Assembly: GCA_018136815.1 (NCBI GenBank)
Contig: CM030933.1
Span: 5,100,282 to 5,164,281, forward strand
DNA length: 64,000 nucleotides
DNA from: Isochrysis galbana
Taxonomy: Eukaryota > Haptophyta > Isochrysidales > Isochrysidaceae
Direction of reading: 5' to 3'
Made by a program: the position numbers and the translations under genes. Below the pieces are notes generated by a model. That model ran no database searches. It saw only the letters and a list, made by a program, of their open reading frames with translations, and was not told the DNA's origin. Positions 43,629 to 55,164 of the stretch are shown here, one piece after another (positions within the stretch are counted from its first letter, which is position 1; each line of letters begins with the position of its first letter).

Positions 43629-44725
43629 ATGCTCGCGATTACCGCTCTCGCCTCGCTCTCGGCCGGCATCCAGACGCGCCAGTCGGAGCTTCTCCCGCGT
43701 GCCGAGCAGGAGAAGATGGGCATCGTCTGGAAGGGAAACTCGTCAGAACAGTCCTCGCACGACTTACTCGAGATCAGCGCGCCGTACCCGGACTACTTCT
43801 CGTGGTGCGACAAGGACGGGGTCAACTACTGTACGCCCTCGCTCAACCAGCACATTCCGCAGGTACGCCGTTGCCTATGCAGTACTTACCGAGCCTCTGG
43901 TGCGCCTCTATTGTCAGCGATCGTTGCGAACTGTTCACCTCTTCTCTTCTGTTTGTCTCTCAGTACTGTGGCTCATGCTGGGCGCATGGTTCGCTGTCCG
44001 CTCTCGCTGACCGCATTAAAATCGCGCGCAAGGCGCAGGGTATCGACATCCAGCTCTCGGTGCAGCATCTGCTGAACTGTGGCAACGCGGGCTCTTGCCA
44101 CGGTGGCTCGCTTGATGGACCCTACCAGTGGATCTACTCGCAACCGGACGGCATCTCATACGCCACCTCCAATCCGTACATGGCCTGCTCGAAGGAGTCG
44201 AAGGAGGGCAATTGTCCGAGTGGCGACTGGACTTGCACCCCCCTGAACATTGCCCGCACGTGCGGCACCTTTGGCCAAAAGTGCGTCGGCCTCTCCCACT
44301 ACCCGAATGCCACCATTGCGGACTACGGCCACATCTCGGGTGCCGCGGCCATGCAGAAAGAGATATACGCACGTGGTCCCATCTCGTGCACAATCGATGC
44401 CGCACCAATCGAAACGTACACTGGCGGCATTGCCAAGCACTTCTCCTTGCTGACAGACCACGTCGTGTCGGTCGTCGGCTGGGGCACCGATGAGACGGAA
44501 GGCCTCTACTGGATCGTTCGCAACTCGTGGGGCGAGTACTGGGGCGAGCAAGGCTACATTCGCGTGAAGTCCGGTTCGCTAGCCTTGGAGCAAGCGTGCG
44601 CGTGGGCAACGGTGAAGGAGTTCACGGCCCCCGAGAAGAGCAACCAATTCGCATGCTTCGAAGATGGCTCCAACTGTGACGCCTCCAAGCCAGTCGTCAG
44701 TGAGGCCGCGCGCGATGTCGCCTAG
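43629..44725 (+). CDS. CTSZ: Cathepsin Z/X-type papain-family carboxypeptidase, 2 exons
   Basis: Exons 43629-43862 and 43964-44725, joined across a 101-nt GT-AG intron to 331 residues. It starts MLAITALASLSAG, a plausible signal peptide, followed by a short propeptide. The junction rebuilds NQHIPQ|YCGSCWAHGS: Cys83 is the nucleophile, and the HIP mini-loop before it is diagnostic of cathepsin Z/X, where the His restricts the enzyme to C-terminal removal. His244 (LTDHVVSVVGWG) and Asn266 (IVRNSWGEYWGEQG) complete the site. Cysteines typical of the family (NCGNAGSCHGG) are present. It should act in lysosome- or vacuole-like compartments. A 38-residue tail (PEKSNQFACFEDGSNCDAS..) extends past the usual end. 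CT tracts lie 90-150 bases upstream. Confidence 0.94.
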
Positions 44726-45163
44726 ACACGTCACGTCCTCGCCCGTTCCCGCAGGGAGTCAGGGCTCCGCTCGATGCGGAGCAGTTTGTTCTACCGGATG
44801 CCAGTGTGCACCCTTGTACCTTGTACATTTTGGCCAGACGTCAGCCATTCGATCGGCTCCGTCCATTGGATCGGCACCAACAGGGAAACGAAGGCTGGCT
44901 CGTCGAATGCACGCTGCGCCTCCATCGAGCTTGCCCGTGTTTCTTCATGTGACGCCAAAATGATTTAGTTCCCGGCCGGTGCTTTCGACGTGCCCGTCGT
45001 TAGCTGGGAAATCTTGTAATCTAATCAGATGTAAGGCGCTTTTGATGTGTCCTGCGGGTGCATGATGCATCTGCCTATGTTGTATACGATGCGGCACTTG
45101 CGCCTATGCTGAAAAAGCCTTGGAATAAACCTGCAACTGCGATTACTAGACTAGACCCACCGA

Positions 45164-45610
45164 CAACTAACTTTATAGTTGGTTGCGCGATGGAGCGCGC
45201 CGGCTCGAGCGACTCTCCTCTCCTCCGGGCCCCCCGCAGAGGGCGGCCCCCTAGCCCCCATGGACCAGTCGCTGGCGAAGCGACCGCGTCCGCCCTAAGA
45301 GGCCGAGCAGGAGCGTGCGACCTAGGTCGCGCCACACGGCCCGTGGCCCCGGCCACACCACTGCTCATAGCAACCATGCTCTGCTGGCATGCTGGCGGCC
45401 CCCCGGCCCCCCCGCCCCCCCCCCACGGGGGACAGCAAGCTGCTGGGTGCTGGCCTCCAGCAGATAGCATCAAGCGGGTAAGGGCAGCACTGCATTGGGC
45501 ATGCCTTATGGCAGAGGCCCCTCTCACCCTGGCAAGGGTCGCGCCACCTCGGCGGCGCGGCCCGAGGCCGGGTGTGTCGCATGTCGCATCCGTGAGCGTG
45601 AGTGCTCTCT
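45164..45610 (+). mobile_element. Hairpin-headed retroposon, + orientation
   Basis: 5' end CAACTAACTTTATAGTTGGT, stem AACTAACT/AGTTGGTT with one T-G pair, loop TTAT, then GCGCGATGGAGCGCGC. The body is GC-rich and continues to about 45610, before an A-run at 45627-45635; the 3' boundary is not certain. Confidence 0.6.
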
Positions 45611-45715
45611 CTAGGTAGGACTCCAAAAAAAAAGGAGAAGAAGGGTGCAGAAAAATCAGCATCAGCAATTCAGTCGGGAAAAGGTGTAAAGAAGTGAAGA
45701 AAAGGTGAAAGTAAT

Positions 45716-46015
45716 AAACACTTTAATAATCTCACCGCACACACGGCCGTGGACCCTCTGCTTTCTTTTCACGCGCAGCAGCAAAACGCAAAACTTTCGC
45801 TACACCCCCAGCACTTCCCCGGCCCTTCCCCCCGCCCGCCATCAGGCGACTCCCCCCGCGCACTACTAGTGGGATCGGGGTGAAGGGCTTAGGTATGGTC
45901 CGGTTGCCCGCGCCCCCCTTCCGGTGGTTGATCTTTTCCCCCCTTCCTCCTGTGTCTCCGAGTGGGCGGCGGGCCCTTTCGGTCCCGACTTATGCTGTAA
46001 ACGCAGGCGCGGTTA
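45716..46015 (-). mobile_element. Retroposon 3' half, truncated copy
   Basis: Collinear with 36838-37120 of the full-length element: CTCACCGCACACACGGCCGT, GCCATCAGGCGACTCCCCCC, GGGCTTAGGTATGGTC, CTGTAAACGCAGG. The 5' half is absent. Confidence 0.8.
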
Positions 46016-46807
46016 CGCTTCGTTAGGTCGCGTTCCGTCGTCGAATATGGAACATATAATTCATGATTCAAGTTGAGCCATCTAACGGGGGAGGGGGGGG
46101 GGGGGGTTGTCTAAGGGCCCAAAGGGCATCGGATATGTGCTAGATGGGTGTTTTCTAACTAAGGTCTTTACCGCTATTACGCTTGGTCGGTTTGGTGTAT
46201 GTGTATTTCCTCAATTCTCAATCCTCACTTTCACTTTTTTTATATTTTTACACCCTTAGAAGTTAGAAGTTAAAATAGTGTTTGACTGCCCTACAAGAGA
46301 CCCCAAAATTGCTTTTATTGTGGATTGTGGAACCAATGAACGATATGCGATCTCCCATGGTCTCGCTCCCGGCGCAAATCTGAATCCGAGACAAAGCGAT
46401 GGCGTCTGAGCCGCCTGCGGACAGGTCGACCCTCGCCGCTCTCCAACGAAAGTCCGTCCGGCATAGCGCGGCGCCAATCGGTGATGCAGCAGCAGTAGCG
46501 GTCGACCTTCAATTTCTTAGCTGGTCGGCGGTCAAAATCATGTTAAGTATTCTTGATATGGGGTTTCTAATTTGCACACGCATATTGTACGTACAGCTCA
46601 CCGTCAAACATGGAGTGTTCAGGCGGCGTCTGCGCATCATTGGACTCCGTGATTGCCTCGTGCAAGAAATGCCATTGGTAGGCGGTGCTACCCACCGGAA
46701 TCGCTCCGATTGCTGATTGCGGCCACGGGCGCCAGTGCTGACGCCGATAGTGGACTAGTCTATTCTCGAAAAAGCGAGCAGAGTTGAGCACAGGATCTCT
46801 CAGAATG

Positions 46808-47965
46808 TCATGGTTCAGGAGCATGACCATTTGATTCTGGAAGCGGCAGGGGCACAGTCTCCGCGGCGCCAAAAAAGGCAGGCGTCGACTGCGACGTTTG
46901 TGATGAGTACTGGAAGTGGTGCAGAGCACACTGCGTGACGCATACATTACTCGCGCTCACGCCCGTGTTCGCGTTGCGCACGTGCATGTGAACGTTGTAC
47001 CCACGCGCATCGTTGGCCTCAAAGTCGAGCCGCCCCTCGAGGGTGTGGCCAGCACCTACAGCAATCGGGGCCTTAAGAAGCGCCCGAACTTGGTACCAGT
47101 GAGTAAGGGGCTCATGAGGCGCGGTCGAGAGGTGGATGTGTCGCTGCGTTCCCGGGAAGCGGCAGTCAAACCATAGCGCAAAGCCATGGAGTTGGGCCAT
47201 CCCTGCGGCGACGAATGAGAAGGGCATTTCGAATTTTTGCAGCTGCGCAAGGCTCATGGTGTTGAAGTCGAAGTGCAGCGAGGTTGGCGGCGAGAGCAAG
47301 CTGCCTGGAGCAACCGGCCCCACGACGGGCTGTGAGAAGTAGAACTTCTCCGCATCCGCCTGCAGATTCGTCAGATCGATGCCATAGAAATTGGTCTGTG
47401 TCCAAAAGCCCAGCTTTTGCTGCTGCTCTAAGTAGAGCGCAGGGTCTGTGAAGGGCGCGGCGAAGAGGACGGCTGCGTCTGGGAACATCTTGCCTCCGGG
47501 CTTCAGCAGATTGTCGCGCGCGATGAGATAGGACTCGAGCATCCGCTCGTTCACCAGCGCGATGCCGAGCGGCTCCGAGATGAGCACGTCGACCTTGTTC
47601 TTGAGAATGACCTCCTCAACACGCTGGTTGATGATGCTGACGACATCCCCAAGCCGGTTGGCCTCGGCGAGGCGCTGTGCGTAACGCGCCATGCCTGATG
47701 CCTCGACCGCATACACGTGCGCCGCCCCCGCTTGCGCCGCGAAGAACGAGAGAATGCCCGTGCCCGCACCGACATCAAGGACCGTCTTGTCGCGGAAGTC
47801 GGCCGCATTCTCAAGAATGGCGAACTGGTAGAGCGAGGTGCGTATGTGATCCTGCAGCATACCTTGCTGCTGGACGAGTGTGGCGTAGTCGTTGAAATAC
47901 ACCTTGTCCTTGTCTGGAAGCACCTCCGCCACCACCCCGTCGATCGCGGGAAGCACACCCGACAT
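46808..47965 (-). CDS. CARM1: Protein arginine methyltransferase, PRMT4/CARM1 type
   Basis: A single-exon 385-residue class I methyltransferase. VYFNDYATLVQQQGMLQDHI (22-41) leads into motif I VLDVGAGTGILSFFAA (62-76), then the acidic AdoMet contact VEAS and the double-E loop E131 and E140 (SEPLG..LVNERMLESYL). The dimerisation arm and the THW loop (STAPHEPLTHWYQVR) are intact. YF..Y near the N-terminus, the QQQ stretch and STAPxEPLTHWYQVRCLL pattern favour PRMT4 over PRMT1. It would put asymmetric dimethylarginine on histone H3 and RNA-binding proteins. The PH-like N-terminal domain and the long C-terminal activation region of animal CARM1 are missing. The start lies 15-35 bases from a CT tract on the other strand. 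Confidence 0.92.
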   Translation of the reverse strand: MSGVLPAIDGVVAEVLPDKDKVYFNDYATLVQQQGMLQDHIRTSLYQFAILENAADFRDKTVLDVGAGTGILSFFAAQAGAAHVYAVEASGMARYAQRLAEANRLGDVVSIINQRVEEVILKNKVDVLISEPLGIALVNERMLESYLIARDNLLKPGGKMFPDAAVLFAAPFTDPALYLEQQQKLGFWTQTNFYGIDLTNLQADAEKFYFSQPVVGPVAPGSLLSPPTSLHFDFNTMSLAQLQKFEMPFSFVAAGMAQLHGFALWFDCRFPGTQRHIHLSTAPHEPLTHWYQVRALLKAPIAVGAGHTLEGRLDFEANDARGYNVHMHVRNANTGVSASNVCVTQCALHHFQYSSQTSQSTPAFFGAAETVPLPLPESNGHAPEP

Positions 47966-47980
47966 GGCGGCCTCTCGTCT

Positions 47981-48651
<671 letters not shown>

Positions 48652-49399
48652 TAATAATAAAACAACTGAGCGGTAGTACCACTACTCCCACTAGCCCGGT
48701 ACTATCACGTATCACGACACCCCTCAGCGCACTTGCCAATACGCCTTGACGCGTGTGTTGTCACTAGGCACATACGCATATGCACCCCTACGAATCTCCC
48801 CCCTCGCAAACCCAAACCCCCGGCTCCCATTATAATTATAACTCCCCACAAGCTACAATGAGGGAAAACCCATTGAGGCGGACCGACCTACGTCGGGCGA
48901 CTCTCCGGGAAAAAGCACCGGGGGGCGGGGGGGGGGAACCTCTCGTCCATGAAGCTGGACGGCCCTTACAGCTCTCGCCGCGAGCGCGATTCTCGAGGAA
49001 TAAAAGACTGCGCCTCGAGATACCTGCCACAAGTTGTTAGGGCAGTCATACACTCACACTCAAAAAAAAGGGGGTCAAAATTTCAACAAGCTCTATAGCT
49101 ATAGGCCACACAACTTTCAGCTAAGGCTAGTATAGTGATGGGAAGCACATATCCGAAGTCCTTTTGGTCTTAGGTGGCCGGGGTGGCCATGCGAAAACAA
49201 ACCCCCCTCCACGGACGCAAAAGGCAAAACAGGACAGGCTACAGTTAGCCGAGACGCACAAACTCGCACGAACATGTGACACGGAAGGAAAAGATGGACG
49301 GACCGGACGAGGTGCTGGTTGTGCGCGCAAAGAACAGGCGCCTGAGCGAGAGGGGACGCGAGGCGCCCCCCCATGCTGGACTAAGTATAAACTTAGTTG
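48652..49399 (-). mobile_element. Full-length hairpin-headed retroposon, 17-bp TSD
   Basis: 748 bp bounded by perfect AAGCATGTGAGGTTGTA copies (48635-48651 and 49400-49416). Minus-strand 5' end CAACTAAGTTTATACTTAGT, then CCAGCATGGGGGGCGCC; minus-strand 3' end GCTCAGTTGTTTTATTATTA. Its 3' half (48655-49035) is repeat E, also at 25262-25640; its middle is unlike the 36832-37592 copy. No long ORF. Confidence 0.88.
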
Positions 49400-49738
49400 A
49401 AGCATGTGAGGTTGTAATGTTACTTTGGTCTGAGCTTTTAATCTCTTGAGGAAGGGGTCGTCCAATGCCCATGAAATTTTCCCGTCTCAAGAAAGAATCA
49501 CAACTCGACTTGCGGCGCAAGACAATGTGGCGGCGGTGTGGAGAGCAACTTGTTTTGGGGGTTCCGCTCGCCGCCGCCTGATACCATCGGCAAAATGCCA
49601 TCGTGCAATGGGTCCAGGCGCCGGTCCCATCAGCCACCAATCGACAGCCACAATCTCTTTCCACAACCCAGACGCAGCTTGGGTCCAGCTCCCAGGGTCC
49701 AGTCACATTCAAAATTGATGATTTATCTACTACTTAGT

Positions 49739-50653
49739 TCACTCACCCTCATAGGCTGGATCGCCCGGATTGCGAAGGATGTGCAGAGGCGAGCGTAGGG
49801 AGTCCGAGCCGTAGTAGTATGCCTTGCCCGACGGAGTTGGGACGTCGCCGAGCATGAGGAAGAGAGAGCTTTGTGCACCTTTCTCCGGTGAGATCATGCC
49901 CATTTCTTGCGCAGTCGTCCCGTATTTGACGGCGTACGGCCTCGTCAAATCCGTCTCCACAAAGCCAGGGGAGCAGGCGTTGATCTTGAGCTTCGGATTT
50001 GCGCGAGCCAGTGCCATGGCGTACGAATTGAGGGCTGCTTTTGACAGGCCATACGAGCCTCCAGGTCCGTAGCCGGCGGTCTGAAAGGCAGTAGTTGCAG
50101 CACCAGCGTCTGGAGCACCCTCCGCGATTGCCTTGCACTCCTCGAGTGCAGCCTTGATGTCTTCCAGCGCAATGTCTGGGTTGCAGAAGAACTTCTGTTT
50201 CTCTGCAGAGCACTTGGCGACGAACATCGGAGCGGCTCCCGAGGACATCATGACGATGCGCCCATCCTCCGCCATCAACGGTAGCATGGCTTGAGTCACT
50301 CGCACGGCGCCAAAGAAGTTGACGTCGACCACTCGGTTGTGAACCTCTTTGCTGGTGAATTCGAAGCCGCCATCGGCGATGCCAGCGTTGTTGATTAAGC
50401 CATCGAGTGGTCCCTTCTCCTTAATGGCCGCCGCTGCCGCTGCGACAGATGCATCGTCACTCACGTCGAGCAGCATGAGTTGCGCCATTGGAGCATACTT
50501 CGGCTCGGCCTCAACGATCTGCTTGAGAGCAGCCGCGCCGCGCTCGGCGTCACGTGCACCAAAGTAGACGAAGCAACCCTTCTCGAGGAGACCCTTGGCC
50601 ACAGCCAGCCCGATGCCCTTATTCGCACCGGTCACCAGCACCTTCTTTGCCAT
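49739..50653 (-). CDS. Carbonyl-reductase-like short-chain dehydrogenase
   Basis: A single-exon 304-residue classical SDR starting MAKKVLVTGANKGIG. T8GxxxGxG15 is the cofactor loop, LINNAG at 87-91 stabilises the sheet, SSG at 137-139 and Y201GLSK205 form the catalytic Ser-Tyr-Lys set. GARD after beta2 suggests NADP(H). An insert of about 40 residues between the Ser and the Tyr (QKFFCNPDIALEDIKAALEE) is the pattern of monomeric carbonyl reductases such as CBR1 and plant salutaridine/menthol reductases. The substrate cannot be told. The start follows a GA tract (50660-50702), and the frame upstream contains only LSVLSVVLS-type minisatellite. It is divergent from the coiled-coil gene 593 bases away. 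Confidence 0.88.
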   Translation of the reverse strand: MAKKVLVTGANKGIGLAVAKGLLEKGCFVYFGARDAERGAAALKQIVEAEPKYAPMAQLMLLDVSDDASVAAAAAAIKEKGPLDGLINNAGIADGGFEFTSKEVHNRVVDVNFFGAVRVTQAMLPLMAEDGRIVMMSSGAAPMFVAKCSAEKQKFFCNPDIALEDIKAALEECKAIAEGAPDAGAATTAFQTAGYGPGGSYGLSKAALNSYAMALARANPKLKINACSPGFVETDLTRPYAVKYGTTAQEMGMISPEKGAQSSLFLMLGDVPTPSGKAYYYGSDSLRSPLHILRNPGDPAYEGE

Positions 50654-50885
50654 CGTGAATGGGGGGGAAGGGGGGGAGGGGGAGAGAGAGAGAGAGAGAG
50701 TGGCCGGTAGAGAGATGCGCTGTCTCGGGTCACAGGAAAGCACGTGTAGAAATGTGGTGCAACGGCTGGGGGTGTGGGGCGGAAGGGAAGGGAAGGGGAA
50801 GAAGTGGCGGCTGAGAGGAGGGGCGCGTCTGGATGTCGATGGACGCTGTCGCTCGCTCGCCCCGACGGATGATTGTGTGTGAATC

Positions 50886-51080
50886 CCGAGAGAGAACAAC
50901 AGAAAGAACAGAGAGAGAACAACAAAGAGAACAGAGAGAGAACAACAGAGAGAACAGAGAGAGAACAACAGAGAGAACAGAGAGAGAACAACAGAGAGAA
51001 CAGAGAGAGAATAGAGAGAGAACAACAGAGAGAGAGAGAACAACAGAGAGAACAGAGAGAGAACAACAAAGAGAACAGAG
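50886..51080. repeat. 21-bp GAGAACAACA minisatellite
   Basis: About nine imperfect copies of AGAGAGAACAACAGAGAGAA(C). The unit length is divisible by three, so several frames stay open on both strands. It lies between two divergent genes. Confidence 0.9.
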
Positions 51081-51245
51081 AGCGGCGGATACTTTTTTGT
51101 CGGCGTATCTTCGGGCGGGCGGGGAGTACTTTTACACATACACTCTCTCGTACTTGAATGAAATCATACGAGTAGAGTACTCGTGGAGCTCTACTCCCCC
51201 CGCGCGCCCTCCTCCCCCCCCCCCTCCCCCCCCCAGGCGCGCCCG

Positions 51246-53185
51246 ATGGAGGGCAAGGACCTTCTGCTGCAGCTCGAGGACGAGAACGTGGTGCTCGCCC
51301 AGCGGGTGGCGGAGAAGGAGCAGGAGATCGGTCTCCTACGTGAGCAGCTGCGTCAGCGCGACCTCGCCCTCGACTCGCTCCTCTCCCCGCTCGCACAGAC
51401 TCCGCTGCCGGAGCGCTCCTCACCGCCGCCAGCACACAGCCGCGCTCACGAGATGGCGGCGCGCCTCAAGGCGCTCGAGGGCGAGCAGCGGGCGCTGAAG
51501 CGTGAGATCAAGGCGCTTCAGGAGATCGACGTCCGCAAGAGCAAGGCGCTCGAGGAGCTCGATCGAGCGATCAAGTCGGTCGAGGAGGAGCGTGACCTGC
51601 AGAAGCTCAAGCACGCGCAGGAGATCTCTAGGCTGAAGGCGCAGCTGGCGGGAGCGCAGACGCAGGCGCAGCAGCACGAGCGACTCGAGCGTGAGCACAG
51701 CGCCTTGGAGGACGAGTACGCGGCGATGCAGCTCAACGATGAGATGCGAGTGAAGGACTGGATGGCGGAGAGGAGGAGACTCAAGGAGCAGGTGAGAGGG
51801 GACACCCCTTCGGACTGCATTAGCTACTGCCGGCATGGGTGCTCGAGTCCGCCACCCAGTCCTCTTGCATCGTTTGAGGCCTCGCGATTCTCCGCGCACA
51901 GGTGCACCACGAGCAGCAAGCCAAGATCGCGGCACAAGACAATGCCGCCAAACTTCGAGCCAAGTACGTTGCCGCTCGAGAACAGCTGGATATGCTCCGG
52001 GTCTCGCTTCGGAACTGTACATTGGAGGAACGGGGACGTGCGAGTGACGACGGCGTCACACCCCTAAGCCCTCCCTTTGGTGTGGTTAGAGCGCAGCCGA
52101 ATACGGCAGGCAGCTCAGCGAATGGTCAAGGCAATGACGGGGAGTGGGCGCCTGTGCCGTACGAGATTTATGCGCAGCTTGAAGCGGAGGTGAGCCTGTG
52201 CCACGAGGCCTGTGTACACTCAACGTCGTGTGCCGGCCCCCCAGCAGCAGGCGACGGCAGTCTCTAGACGGCACCCGTTGGCTTACATGCTACACGTCAT
52301 GCCCCGTAGGTCCGACATCTTCGGAAAAAGACGGGAGCAGCCACATCAGCCCATGGCATGAGCCCTTCTGCTGCGGTTCGGCCAGCCTCCGCACGCACCA
52401 CCCCATCGGCGTCCTTTGGTGGGACATGCGGAGGTTATCCCATCGGCACGGGCGTTACCTCGCGAGGCTCACGTGCCGCCAAATCGTCGCCTCATGTGAC
52501 GTCACCCACAAAGTCGATTACGGGAACACCTCAACGGCCTTGCAGTACCCCATCGAAGTTTATGGGCACACCCTATGATGTGGTACATCAACACCACTCT
52601 CCATACTGGGAGGATCTGTCAAATGACCTTCTCCGCTCCGTGAGTGAGCTCATGCCAGCACCCGCAGAGGCGCCCTTCTCGCCCCCTCGTGGAGCTGTGA
52701 AGCTTGGCCTCTTTGGGACGTGTTCATCGGCATCGGCGGAAGAGAATGGGACGGCGCTTGAGCAACAACATGCTGGTGCAGCTGCGGCCGGGACGAGTAA
52801 AGCGAGGGGCTGCTCATCGGAAGCGCAAGAAGCGAAGCGGGCGCTCAAGCCGCCTCTAGTGGAGCGAATAGAGAGCGATGGGTGGCCGGTACTTTCCAAT
52901 GCTACCCATCTCGGCGCTCAGGTGAGGCCACCCGCCACCATATCCGCGAGATCCTGTACAGCTCGTGATCTAGCTACACCTGGCATCGCCGAAGCCGCTC
53001 CAGCTGTGGCAGCTATCCCTTCAGCTGAACCAGCGGCTACAGCGGCGGCAACTTGGACGCCGGAGCCCACGACACCGAGCTCTGCACCATCGACATCAAT
53101 GTATAATGGGAAGCCGGCCACAGCAAAAGTATCACCCGCCTCTGCAAAGGCAAAGAAGGGGCTGCCCGTCAATTGGAGACGCTGA
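51246..53185 (+). CDS. Coiled-coil protein, 3 exons
   Basis: Exons 51246-51791, 51902-52189 and 52310-53185; introns of 110 and 120 nt, GT-AG, phase 0; 569 residues. Residues 1-55 and about 70-250 are a strong Leu/Glu/Arg heptad coiled coil (LLLQLEDENVVLAQRVAEKE, LKALEGEQRALKREIKALQE, KIAAQDNAAKLRAKYVAARE). The remaining half is Ser/Pro/Ala-rich and probably disordered, with a short conserved-looking patch KFMGTPYDVVHQHHSPYWED. The C-terminus is GLPVNWRR. The layout resembles centrosomal or cytoskeletal adaptors such as NudE, but no diagnostic motif is present, so I give no function. A possible donor at 52922 (CAG|GTGAGG) lies within exon 3; the frame stays open without using it. Confidence 0.75.
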
Positions 53186-53740
53186 AAACCCCGCTCTAAG
53201 GGAGGGGCGAGTTGTGGCAACGTGTCATCGATACGTGCTCTCGTCGTGACGAGTATGCGGGCTAGCCGAATCTTCATCGGTCAACGCTGCACGAGTATCG
53301 CTGGCTTGTGAAGCGTTCATCAATTTGCGAGGGAGTGGTTGTACCCGCCTCCTTGTTCGTCGCCGTCTGGTCGTACGCTCGGCACCCTGCGCATCATTGG
53401 AGTTTTGGATGGGGGTCGGGCAGCTTATTGCCTAGGGGCGGCTGCAGTCAATAGGGCAGGCACGAGGCAGACCGCATAGCGAGCACAGAGCGCGTAATGG
53501 CCACAAAGAAAATGTGAGCTAGTGGCTTGCCATATGTAATCGTGTGCTTTACCTGACTAGGTCAAACACATTTTTTTAATACAAGTCTAGGTCTTCTCTG
53601 AGGATGTAAGAGATCCATGGACGGCAACTTTATGCAAGTGTTAAATCAGCTACTCTCATTAGCTATATCATTAGTCGACAACGTACAGCAACGTACGTGC
53701 GTTGAAGACTTACCAAGCAAAAACAAAAGCGTAGACTAAT

Positions 53741-54110
53741 CACTAATCTTATGATTGGTCGCCATGGAGTGGGGGCGCCTCGCGCCCCCCCCACTCTCTC
53801 GACTCTCCTCATGGGGGGCGAGAACCATCCACCCCCCTGCGCTGCCTCTTGGCATGCAAGGGGGACTCACTCAGACCTTGGCATGCAGGGGGGGCTCACT
53901 CAGACTGCCCAGAGCCCAGACTCTCCCAAAGAGCGGGAGCTGGGCACAGATCGCACGCCCTGGCCCGCGCTGGCCAGCTTGTTGCTCTGACCAACCCCTC
54001 CTCCCCCAGGGCCCCCTTCATCAGGACCCCCCAGCCAGCTCCAGTCGACGGCAGGGGCGCGAGAGCTAGCGGGGGAGAGGCAGAAGGGGCCAAGGCCATG
54101 CCCTAGCCTC
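53741..54110 (+). mobile_element. Hairpin-headed retroposon, divergent copy
   Basis: 5' end CACTAATCTTATGATTGGTC, stem ACTAATC/GATTGGT with one T-G pair, loop TTAT, then GCCATGGAGTGGGGGC. The body resembles the complement of the CTCTCC and CCATGGGGG block of the other copies. The 3' end was not located. Confidence 0.5.
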
Positions 54111-54121
54111 ACCGGCCCCCT

Positions 54122-54700
54122 GTGAGCTGCGCTCCCAGGCAGTCATTCGCCGCCAGGGCAAAAGGGTTCGCCAAAGAGACTGCGTCCGCGGAGTGGGACC
54201 GGTGCACCACGCGCTCGGAGGGTGAGGACTTAGTGACCCTTGCCACTCGCGTGACCGACGCCTTTGTTCGCAAAATGAACGACCCAACGGTGACGGCAGC
54301 TAACGTCTTCAAGTTTCCTGCCTTCACGCACGAAATCAACGAGAGATTCGACGCCTGCGTCAAGGCCGACGAAAGCGACCGCGCACGGGGAGCGGAGAAC
54401 TCGTTCGAGTTCCTCAAAGCGTGGAAGCAAGGCATAGAGGCAGTCGCCGCGGGGGACGCGCCTCATCATTCATTGTCTTGCATCTCGAACGCGCGCATGG
54501 TGCTGGCTCCAGCGGAGCAGGCTCGTGCGGAGGCTTCGCGGACCATGCGCTGTGCACACTGTGCAACTAACTATCGGTTAAGGCGTACTTGGAGTCCAAG
54601 GGTATCAAAGAGATGAGGATCAAGGAGCATGGCATCGTCAACCACTTCTCTCACGCCACGGCGGGTGTGGAACCGGGCGCGGTGCATGCCCGTTTTTGAC
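54122..54700 (+). pseudogene. Broken ORF of unknown family
   Basis: 54122-54616 reads 164 codons with a sensible charged composition (LVTLATRVTDAFVRKMNDPT, ENSFEFLKAWKQGIEAV) and a CAHC motif. Where that frame becomes unlike protein, another frame carries on (AYLESKGIKEMRIKEHGIVN) to a stop near 54700, so one frameshift is likely. I do not recognise the family. A transposon-encoded or captured gene is plausible because repeats adjoin both sides. Confidence 0.4.
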
Positions 54701-54763
54701 GATCCATCAAGATGGGGGGGGCCGCCAGATACCAAATACACTGGGGCCACCCAGACAGTCACG
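54672..54763 (+). repeat. 92-bp direct repeat, unit 1
   Basis: Nearly identical to 54878-54972: CCGGGCGCGGTGCATGCCCG, TTGACGATCCA, GCCAGATACCAAATACAC and GGGGCCACCC, 206-210 bases apart. Confidence 0.9.
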
Positions 54764-54877
54764 CCAATCGGGCAAGCCGCGCGCCGAAACCTCGTCGAAA
54801 TCAGCCATCCGTGGCGCCCATTGGACGTTGAGCCGTCGCCGAGTGAGGCCCGGAGAGCCCAACTTCAAATCGAGACC

Positions 54878-54972
54878 GGGCGCGGTGCATGCCCGTTCTT
54901 GACGATCCACCTGAATGGGGGGCCCCGCCAGATACCAAATACACAGGGGCCACCCACACAGTCACGAAGAAA
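54878..54972 (+). repeat. 92-bp direct repeat, unit 2
   Basis: Second unit of the pair beginning at 54672, with a few substitutions and indels in the G-runs. Confidence 0.9.
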
Positions 54973-54989
54973 CCCTGAGGGAAAGGAGA

Positions 54990-55164
54990 CCAAATGAAGG
55001 CAAGCCGCCTGAGAGGGGGGGTGAATCGCACCATTTCTTGGCGAAGATTTTCGTAGCGTCAGGTAGCCCCCCCCCGGAGGTTTTTTATTGGGCCTCGCGC
55101 CACGGTCAAAAAATGCAGCCCAACCCTTACTAGTCGTTAAAAAGCCCCTGTTTGACCGCCCTAC
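54990..55164 (+). repeat. Dispersed repeat A, copy 2 (intact)
   Basis: Contains GAATCGCACCATTTCTTGGC, CGCGCCACGGTCAAAAAATG, CTTACTAGTCGTTAAAAAGC and GTTTGACCGCCCTA; the empty TTAA site is at 55132-55135. Confidence 0.85.

Larger units (their letters stand above)
44726..46807. other. Intergenic with retroposon fragments
   Basis: No gene supported. Holds the start of a + oriented hairpin-headed element (45164), a truncated retroposon 3' half (45716-46015) and a GTTTGACTGCCCTA terminal motif near 46278-46292. Confidence 0.6.

Noticed and set aside
50886..51435. N-terminal extension of the SDR through LSVLSVVLS repeats
   Set aside because: It is a minisatellite in the promoter region; MAKKVLVTGANKGIG is the normal SDR start.
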